Positions 15,739-21,004 of a stretch of DNA of 37,599 nucleotides are shown one piece after another. How positions within the stretch are numbered: position 1 is the first letter of the stretch; every line of letters begins with the position of its first letter. This DNA comes from a virus, in IMG/VR virus record IMGVR_UViG_3300034284_000889, positions 1 to 37,599 of that record. The stretch is one strand, 5' to 3'. The notes under the pieces were generated by a model. It saw only the letters and a program-made list of their open reading frames with translations. It made no database searches and was not told the origin of the DNA. Made by a program: the position numbers and the translations under genes.

Positions 15739-16664
15739 AAATAATAGTAACAGGAGGTGCGGGTTTTATAGGTTCCGCTTTTATAAATTACTTATTAGAT
15801 AACTTTGAATGTGATGTTCTTTGTATTGATAAACTGACATATGCTGGACGTAAAACGAACATTAAACATAATGTTTCATTCTTACAAAAAGACATTTGTG
15901 ATGTAACCGCAGATGAATTAGGTGAATTTGATTATATTGTTCACTTCGCAGCAGAATCTCATGTTGACAATTCAATCACAAACGGACTTCCATTTGTTAA
16001 AACAAATGTTGAAGGGACTTTTAACCTTTTAGAGATATCAAGAAATAATAAAAGGTTAAAGAAGTTTATTCATATTTCAACCGATGAGGTTTATGGTGAT
16101 ATGGACGAACACTTCTCAAGTAATCATACGGCAACTGAAGATGATAATTTAAAACCTAGTTCATATTATTCCGCAACTAAAACGGCATCTGATATGTTAG
16201 TTTTATCTGCTAACAGAACTTATGGTTTACCATATATTATTACAAGAACTTGTAATAACTTTGGTGAACACCAATTTGAGGAAAAGTTCTTACCTACAAT
16301 CGCTAGATCAATTAAAGAAGGTAAAGAAATTCCTGTGTATGGTGATGGTAAACAAGTTAGGGAATGGATGTATGTTTACGATAACGTAAAAGTAATCTGT
16401 GATTTAATGTTTGATGATGAGATTATTAACACTATATTTAATATCGGTACATCATTTAGGGTAACAAACTTGGACATTATAAATAAAATATCCTATATTT
16501 TAACAACAGACGTAAAAATTAAAAACGTTGAGGATCGTTTAGGTCACGATAGAAAATACGGATTAAATTGTTTAAAAATGAGGGATTATTATCTTAAAAC
16601 CAAAGGTGAGATACCAAAGTTTTTAAATTTATTTGAATACTTAGAAACACAATATAAAAAATAA
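15735..16664 (+). CDS. rmlB: dTDP-glucose 4,6-dehydratase
   Basis: 309 residues from ATG 15735 (ATGA overlap with the previous stop); the in-frame upstream ATG is not used. An N-terminal Rossmann motif GGAGFIGSAF, SHVDNSI, STDEVYGD and the YSATK catalytic Tyr/Lys pair identify an NAD-dependent extended SDR of the RmlB type. It turns dTDP-glucose into dTDP-4-keto-6-deoxyglucose, the substrate for the upstream aminotransferase. Slightly shorter than host RmlB (about 340-350). The glycan product may decorate virion or DNA. Confidence 0.92.
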   Translation: MKIIVTGGAGFIGSAFINYLLDNFECDVLCIDKLTYAGRKTNIKHNVSFLQKDICDVTADELGEFDYIVHFAAESHVDNSITNGLPFVKTNVEGTFNLLEISRNNKRLKKFIHISTDEVYGDMDEHFSSNHTATEDDNLKPSSYYSATKTASDMLVLSANRTYGLPYIITRTCNNFGEHQFEEKFLPTIARSIKEGKEIPVYGDGKQVREWMYVYDNVKVICDLMFDDEIINTIFNIGTSFRVTNLDIINKISYILTTDVKIKNVEDRLGHDRKYGLNCLKMRDYYLKTKGEIPKFLNLFEYLETQYKK

Positions 16665-16665
16665 C

Positions 16666-17514
16666 ATGATAGAAACAGGAAAAATTATAAAGGGAGATTG
16701 TGTTGAGGTAATGAAAAAATTACCTGAAGGATCTGTTGATTTAATCGTAACATCACCACCTTATGGGGTTGGGATTGAGTATGATGTACACGATGATGAT
16801 GTTGAATTTGATGAGTATTTGGTATTTGCTAAGAATTGGTTAACCGAAGCGTATAACGTATTGAAGGACGATGGACGTATTGCTCTTAACATTCCTTATG
16901 AGATTAACAGACAAAAGAAAGGTGGTCGTATCTTCTTTGTTTCTGAAATGTATCAGATAATGAAGGAAATTGGATTTGGATTCTTTGGTATTGTTGACTT
17001 GGAAGAACAATCACCACATAGATCTAAAACTACTGCGTGGGGTTCTTGGATGTCACCGTCAAGTCCTTACATCTATAATCCAAAGGAATGTGTTATTTTA
17101 GCTTACAAAAAACATCACATCAAAAAAGTTAAAGGTGAACCACAATGGAAAGGAGTTCCAACTGAAATTGAACAGGAAGATGGAACATTAAAGAAAAAAG
17201 TAGTGTATGAGGAAAAAGATAAGAAAGAGTTTATGGAACTTGTGTTTGGTCAGTGGAATTACTTTGCGGATACTAAATCACTCACCAAGGCGACTTTCTC
17301 CATGGATATACCAACCAAAGCGATTAAAATACTATCCTACAAAAACGATGTAATATTGGACCCATTTGCTGGATCAGGAACAACATTAGTAGCTGCTCAA
17401 ATATTAGAACGTAGATGGTTAGGAATTGAATTAAGTGAAAATTATAAAAAGATTGCTGAGACAAGGATTAATTATTTTAAAGCTTTAGAACAAATAAAAG
17501 AACTTCCACTATAA
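16666..17514 (+). CDS. Beta-class DNA methyltransferase (N4-cytosine or N6-adenine)
   Basis: 282 residues. The motif order is TSPPYG (motif IV) near residue 30 followed by DPFAGSGTT (motif I, SAM binding) near residue 235, so it belongs to the beta class, like N4-C and some N6-A methylases. SPPY is more common in N4-C enzymes, but specificity is not certain. It ends the 14047-17514 operon, with its stop inside the loop of the terminator hairpin. No cognate restriction enzyme is adjacent, so it is an orphan phage methylase. Confidence 0.9.
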   Translation: MIETGKIIKGDCVEVMKKLPEGSVDLIVTSPPYGVGIEYDVHDDDVEFDEYLVFAKNWLTEAYNVLKDDGRIALNIPYEINRQKKGGRIFFVSEMYQIMKEIGFGFFGIVDLEEQSPHRSKTTAWGSWMSPSSPYIYNPKECVILAYKKHHIKKVKGEPQWKGVPTEIEQEDGTLKKKVVYEEKDKKEFMELVFGQWNYFADTKSLTKATFSMDIPTKAIKILSYKNDVILDPFAGSGTTLVAAQILERRWLGIELSENYKKIAETRINYFKALEQIKELPL

Positions 17515-17531
17515 TGTGGAAGTTTTAGTTT
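17501..17531 (+). terminator. Terminator after the sugar/methylase operon
   Basis: Stem AACTTCCAC/GTGGAAGTT (17501-17509 and 17516-17524) with the methylase stop codon in the loop, followed by TTAGTTTTT. Confidence 0.8.
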
Positions 17532-17538
17532 TTAATGG

Positions 17539-17546
17539 TATTTATA
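17539..17546 (+). promoter_or_regulatory. TATTTATA motif before a 17-codon reading frame
   Basis: The octamer lies 14 bases before an ATG at 17561, the same spacing as before 5542. Confidence 0.4.
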
Positions 17547-17560
17547 ATAAATTGAATACC

Positions 17561-17614
17561 ATGGAAGACGAATACGACAATATGTTTGGAGATCACGCAA
17601 TATGTGAATTTTAA
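17561..17614 (+). CDS. Possible 17-residue peptide
   Basis: The frame encodes MEDEYDNMFGDHAICEF, an acidic peptide. It has a TATTTATA motif 14 bases upstream and sits just after a terminator and before the DHH gene. It could be a genuine micro-gene or a leader; there is no further support. Confidence 0.3.
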   Translation: MEDEYDNMFGDHAICEF

Positions 17615-17632
17615 TTTTTTATACCCAAAAAA

Positions 17633-17640
17633 TATTTATA
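17633..17640 (+). promoter_or_regulatory. TATTTATA motif 3 nt from the ATG
   Basis: Ends at 17640; the ATG of the DHH gene is at 17644. If it is a -10-type element, transcription would begin at or within the start codon, giving a leaderless mRNA. Confidence 0.55.
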
Positions 17641-17643
17641 AGT

Positions 17644-19050
17644 ATGAATAAAAAATTAATAACAGAATCGGGAATAAGAAATATCAGAGAATTATCCAGA
17701 AGATATCCTGAGGCTAAAATATACTTTCACCAAGATTTAGATGGGGTTACCACTGCGTTGGGTATGAAAAATTACTTAGAAGAAAACGGTATAAAAGTGG
17801 TTGACGCTGAGATTATCCAATATGGTGATAAGGAATTTGCGATTAAGAAATTAGATGCCGAAGGTGATGTTATGCCAGTGTTAGTTGACTTTGCTCATGG
17901 TAAACCAATGTTTGTTATTCACACGGATCACCACGACACACAAGCTGGTGTTGAACAAGGTACCGCAACTAATTTTAAATCTTCAAGGTCAAATGTTGAA
18001 ACAATATCTCAAACCGTATCTCCAAGAGACATTTTCCCAACAGATGATATTACTTTGATTTCAACTGTAGATTCTGCAAACTATGCTCAACATGATATTA
18101 GTCCTGAAGAAGTAATGAACTATTTGTTTAAGGTTGATAAAGATCAATCCTTACAAAGAAACAAAATGGTAATGGGTATGGTAACTAATAAGTTATTGTT
18201 GGCATTCAAAAACAAACCAGGGTTCTTGGAAAATATTGTAATGAATGCGAATCCATCTTTATTAAGTATATTATTAAACATCAGATCTCAGATAAAAGAA
18301 AAGAACTATGCGGATGTTGAATCTTTGGAAAAAAACAAAGAGAACTATGTTCAAACAATGAAGACACATAAGAATGTTAACGTTGATGATAATGTTATTG
18401 TTCAGTATGGTGGTGGTAGTATGATGAAACCAGGATCCTACGATAGATATACACCATTCAGAAATAATCCTGAGGCTGACTTCTTAGTAATTGCTTGGCC
18501 TTTAGGGTTGGTACAAGCGTCTTGTAACCCATTTAAGAAAGAAAGGGCACTTAAAGGTGTGAACTTAGGTGAGATTAAAGATGAGGTGTTAAACAAGTGG
18601 AAATCACAATTACAGGACAAGGATATTCCTCTATCAACAATCAAATGGATATCAGAATCGGGAAAAGATTTTGGTGAGCAATCAGTTGGTTTTACATTCA
18701 GAGATTTCAATGCGTTATATGGTAAAGAATTTAAAAAAATGATTGATGGGGAGGACATTCTTAATGATGTTGATAAGATAATGAAAAAACCATTCAGTGA
18801 ATTAAGAGACGAAGAAATGAAATTGTTAGATTCAATTAGTGTGAACGCTTGGGACCTTATTCAATCTAATAGCGGTGGTCACAAATGTATTACAAATATT
18901 TCTGGGTTATCTTACTTAGGTAGATCTAAACGACCACCTGAGGGTAAATACAAATATAACGCTGAGTCAGATGATTCACCTTATGTAAAATTTACAAAGA
19001 TGGTTCAGAATGAGTTTGTGAGAGTATTGAAAGAAAAAATGAAAGATTAA
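17644..19050 (+). CDS. DHH-family phosphoesterase with head-packaging-like tag
   Basis: 468 residues. After an N-terminal tag-like stretch (KLITESGIRNIRELSRRYPEA), IYFHQDLDGVTTALG (about 27-40), DFAHG (82-86) and HTDHHDTQ (93-100, containing DHH) form the metal-binding motifs of DHH phosphoesterases (RecJ, NrnA, GdpP relatives). Such enzymes hydrolyse phosphodiester bonds in single-stranded DNA, nanoRNA or cyclic dinucleotides with Mn. A GGHKCITNISG segment near residue 420 may correspond to the DHHA1-type GGH motif. Preceded by TATTTATA 3 bases before the ATG. The substrate is not clear from sequence. Confidence 0.88.
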   Translation: MNKKLITESGIRNIRELSRRYPEAKIYFHQDLDGVTTALGMKNYLEENGIKVVDAEIIQYGDKEFAIKKLDAEGDVMPVLVDFAHGKPMFVIHTDHHDTQAGVEQGTATNFKSSRSNVETISQTVSPRDIFPTDDITLISTVDSANYAQHDISPEEVMNYLFKVDKDQSLQRNKMVMGMVTNKLLLAFKNKPGFLENIVMNANPSLLSILLNIRSQIKEKNYADVESLEKNKENYVQTMKTHKNVNVDDNVIVQYGGGSMMKPGSYDRYTPFRNNPEADFLVIAWPLGLVQASCNPFKKERALKGVNLGEIKDEVLNKWKSQLQDKDIPLSTIKWISESGKDFGEQSVGFTFRDFNALYGKEFKKMIDGEDILNDVDKIMKKPFSELRDEEMKLLDSISVNAWDLIQSNSGGHKCITNISGLSYLGRSKRPPEGKYKYNAESDDSPYVKFTKMVQNEFVRVLKEKMKD

Positions 19051-19394
19051 TCTTGTAAAATAATAGTATCGCCTTCAGCTATATCGTATTTAATACAAGT
19101 ACCACCTTTAAGTTCTAATACCATATCTCCATTACCTGTGTAACGATCGCATTCAGGTGCGTCACACGGTTTACAGTTATTATGTATTTTGTTAATTTTA
19201 TTATCTTTTATAAAAATTATATCTAAAGATATGATACAGTTCTTCATCCAAAAAGAATGATCACCATCCTTCATTATGAATAACATACCATCAAAACTTT
19301 TATCAAATTTTTTATCCATCATACCGTTTTGTATGTCTTTACTGGTTATAACACATTTGACATTGAATAAATTATTGTTTACTATTAATTCCAT
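19047..19394 (-). CDS. DUF192 family protein
   Basis: 115 residues. FDGMLFIMKDGDHSFWMKNCIISLDIIFI followed by CDAPECDRYTG and VLELKGGTC matches DUF192 (COG1430), small beta-barrel proteins of unknown role; the FWMKN core is its clearest signature. It overlaps the DHH gene by 4 bases at the 3' ends. It shares a 23-base divergent promoter gap with the Nudix gene. Confidence 0.85.
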   Translation of the reverse strand: MELIVNNNLFNVKCVITSKDIQNGMMDKKFDKSFDGMLFIMKDGDHSFWMKNCIISLDIIFIKDNKINKIHNNCKPCDAPECDRYTGNGDMVLELKGGTCIKYDIAEGDTIILQD

Positions 19395-19399
19395 ATACT

Positions 19400-19407
19400 T
19401 ATAAATA
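19400..19407 (-). promoter_or_regulatory. TATTTATA motif in a 23-base divergent gap
   Basis: On the minus strand it ends 5 bases before the DUF192 ATG. The plus-strand reading is TATAAATA followed by TATTCTTATAATG, which could serve the Nudix gene. Confidence 0.45.
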
Positions 19408-19417
19408 TATTCTTATA

Positions 19418-19828
19418 ATGAAATCAGATAGAAGTTCAGGTGTAATATTAAAATATGGTAATAAAGTTTTGTTATGTAAACGAGCTGACCATGAAACTTA
19501 TGCGGGTAAATGGTTTATTCCATCAGGGCATATGGAAGCAAACGAAACTCCAAGAGATTGTGCTTATCGTGAGTTTTATGAAGAGACAAACATTAAGATT
19601 GAAGACGAAATAAGTTTGGTTGGGTTCATAACAAAAAAAGATGATGATGGAGATCCGAAGGGTTTAATTTATGTGTATCTATATGAATCTGACAAGAAAA
19701 TGACACCAAACTTGGATAAAGCAAAAGATGGGCATGAACATTCAGATTTTGGGTTTTTTACGTTAGAAGACCTTCCAATTGGTAAAAATGAAGAATTATA
19801 CAAGATTTTAACAAAAATTTTAAATTAA
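19418..19828 (+). CDS. Nudix hydrolase
   Basis: 136 residues. The Nudix box GHMEANETPRDCAYREFYEE (37-56) fits G-x5-E-x7-REUxEE; upstream LLCKRADHETYAGKWFIPSG is the usual substrate strand. These enzymes hydrolyse nucleoside diphosphates linked to another group, such as sugar nucleotides, capped RNA or damaged dNTPs. The order of the C-terminal loop does not identify the substrate. Starts 23 bases from the divergent DUF192 start. Confidence 0.92.
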   Translation: MKSDRSSGVILKYGNKVLLCKRADHETYAGKWFIPSGHMEANETPRDCAYREFYEETNIKIEDEISLVGFITKKDDDGDPKGLIYVYLYESDKKMTPNLDKAKDGHEHSDFGFFTLEDLPIGKNEELYKILTKILN

Positions 19829-19863
19829 AAGTAAATTTTTTTGACTTTTACTAAAGTATTATA

Positions 19864-19871
19864 TATTTATA
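19864..19871 (+). promoter_or_regulatory. TATTTATA motif with no downstream ORF
   Basis: The octamer precedes a gap with two hairpins and no convincing reading frame, rather than a start codon. A transcript would begin near 19878. Confidence 0.4.
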
Positions 19872-19877
19872 TTACAC

Positions 19878-19968
19878 AAAAAAACAACCAATACCCTTCC
19901 TTTCTACGAATTAATTGGTTTATCAATATTAATCCCATGTTTTTTGAGAAAAAAGTATGGGATTTTTT
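19878..19968 (+). ncRNA. Candidate small structured RNA
   Basis: About 91 nt between a TATTTATA motif and a strong terminator. The 5' hairpin has AACCAAT/ATTGGTT (19886-19892 with 19914-19920) and a pyrimidine-rich loop (ACCCTTCCTTTC). The 3' hairpin is AATCCCAT/ATGGGATT with an inner TTTTTT/AAAAAA stem, then a T-run. No known RNA family is recognised; it could instead be the 3' UTR of the Nudix gene. Confidence 0.4.
19931..19968 (+). terminator. Long-hairpin terminator
   Basis: AATCCCAT (19931-19938) pairs with ATGGGATT (19957-19964), with an inner six-pair T/A stem and GAG loop, followed by T to 19968. Confidence 0.7.
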
Positions 19969-19989
19969 ATGCCATGTCATTTTTATTTG

Positions 19990-19997
19990 TATATTTG
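19990..19997 (+). promoter_or_regulatory. TATATTTG -7-like element
   Basis: Matches TAnnTTTG and lies 17 bases before the ATG at 20015; a good -33 TTTG is not seen at the usual distance. Confidence 0.45.
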
Positions 19998-20014
19998 TAA
20001 AAACAAAAAAACAT

Positions 20015-20347
20015 ATGGGTAGTTACATCAATACATTCAAGAAAAAATTCAACAAGAAAGCAACCCTTGATGGGCAAGAAGTAATTGTTGGACAAGCAAC
20101 ATTTTTATGTAGACAAGATTGGTCAGGTATTTACACACCATCTGAAAGTAGAGAAATGACAAGAGCATATGCTTTGACTGAAAATGATCAACCTGATTAT
20201 ATTATATTTGAAGGTGAAACGGTTTATAAAAATAATAAACGTGGCGTTTGGTCTGATGGTTCTGGTTTTTGGTCAGGTATTGATCCTCAAAAAGATTTTG
20301 TTGGTACACTAAAAAAAGTGGGTAAAAAATTTGTAATTGAGAAATAA
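20015..20347 (+). CDS. Unknown small protein
   Basis: 110 residues from ATG 20015 (MGSYINTFKKKFNKKATLDG). A longer in-frame start at 19841 is rejected because it would translate the terminator and promoter. The body contains aromatic Gly/Trp-rich segments (WSDGSGFWSGID) and ends in a basic stretch. No known family. It has its own TATATTTG promoter element, and the next gene's promoter is embedded in its 3' end. Confidence 0.65.
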   Translation: MGSYINTFKKKFNKKATLDGQEVIVGQATFLCRQDWSGIYTPSESREMTRAYALTENDQPDYIIFEGETVYKNNKRGVWSDGSGFWSGIDPQKDFVGTLKKVGKKFVIEK

Positions 20348-20360
20348 TTAACTATATTTG
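20330..20360 (+). promoter_or_regulatory. Consensus Bacteroidota-type promoter
   Basis: TTTG (20330-20333), 19-base spacer and TATATTTG (20353-20360); overlaps the end of the upstream gene. Confidence 0.8.
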
Positions 20361-20364
20361 TTAT

Positions 20365-20640
20365 ATGAATAAGACGGGTTTCAACATAAAAGTAGTAAGT
20401 GATAAGTTCGGTGATTTAATCAACGAGACATTCATGGATCAGACACAATTCAGAATCTTTTTGAAGATGGTACACGGAGCATTGGTATTAGAAGAAGACT
20501 TGAGTTTCTTCAACGGAGATACATTCTTGGTTCACATCCCAAATAAGGTATTGAAAGATTCGGTTATCGTTACTAACGTTAAGGAAGTTTCATTAACTGA
20601 ACAAGTTAAAAGTAAGATTGAGGCGTTGGTAACAAACTAA
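20365..20640 (+). CDS. Unknown 91-residue protein, probably early
   Basis: 91 residues (MNKTGFNIKVVSDKFGDLIN) with a beta/alpha pattern and no recognised motif. It has a consensus host-type promoter whose -7 element ends only 4 bases before its ATG, and a structured 3' region ending in a UUCG-loop terminator. Its codons use more C-ending forms than most neighbours, as in the DUF932 gene. This suggests strong early expression. Function unknown. Confidence 0.65.
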   Translation: MNKTGFNIKVVSDKFGDLINETFMDQTQFRIFLKMVHGALVLEEDLSFFNGDTFLVHIPNKVLKDSVIVTNVKEVSLTEQVKSKIEALVTN

Positions 20641-20646
20641 TTGTTT

Positions 20647-20728
20647 CCTTGTTTAGAAAAACAAGGTGGTGGAGTCAGACATTTATCCAATGTCGGGCCT
20701 AAAATGGGAACTTCGGTTCCCTTTTTTT
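20647..20728 (+). ncRNA. Structured 3' RNA with three hairpins
   Basis: Three stem-loops follow the stop codon: CCTTGTTT/AAACAAGG (20647-20654, 20659-20666), GACAT/ATGTC (20678-20682, 20690-20694) and a UUCG-capped terminator. It may be a stabilising 3' UTR or a processed small RNA. I recognise no Rfam family. Confidence 0.35.
20706..20728 (+). terminator. Terminator with UUCG tetraloop
   Basis: GGGAAC/GTTCCC (20706-20711, 20716-20721) around TTCG, followed by seven T. Confidence 0.9.
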
Positions 20729-20751
20729 ATTTATTTTTTATTATATAGGTA

Positions 20752-20759
20752 TATTTATA
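20752..20759 (+). promoter_or_regulatory. TATTTATA motif before the 20789 operon
   Basis: The octamer lies 29 bases before the ATG of the first of two tagged peptidoglycan-binding protein genes. Confidence 0.45.
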
Positions 20760-20788
20760 TAATAAAATAAATTTAAGACACAATACTT

Positions 20789-21001
20789 ATGTTGCATAAA
20801 TTAAAATTAACGGAAAGTGAGATCAGAGACATACTAAGCAAACATGGGGTAAAGACCAATGTTTTGGTTGAGCAGACTCAGGATTACACCATTTTAGATA
20901 TACAGAATTGGTTAAATACCAATAAAAATGCGGGTTTAGATGCCGACGGTAAATTTGGTCCTTTGACGGCTAAGGCCATAAAAAAAGCTATAATTGGATA
21001 A
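20789..21001 (+). CDS. Tagged small peptidoglycan-binding protein
   Basis: 70 residues. The first part (KLKLTESEIRDILSKHG, then VLVE before Q) is the clearest copy of the shared N-terminal tag. Residues 31-70 form one PG_binding_1-type domain (DIQNWLNTNKNAGLDADGKF, GPLTAKAIKKA). If the tag is removed at VLVE, the mature protein would be just this domain. It lies 3 bases before the large 21005 gene. Such domains bind the glycan or peptide of cell-wall murein, which suits a role during infection. Confidence 0.8.
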   Translation: MLHKLKLTESEIRDILSKHGVKTNVLVEQTQDYTILDIQNWLNTNKNAGLDADGKFGPLTAKAIKKAIIG

Positions 21002-21004
21002 GAC

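Noticed and set aside
19841-20014. N-terminal extension of the 20015 protein
   Set aside because: It runs through a terminator hairpin and a TATATTTG promoter element.
20641-20730. Structured region considered as a tRNA gene
   Set aside because: No cloverleaf arms, T-loop sequence or CCA end could be found.
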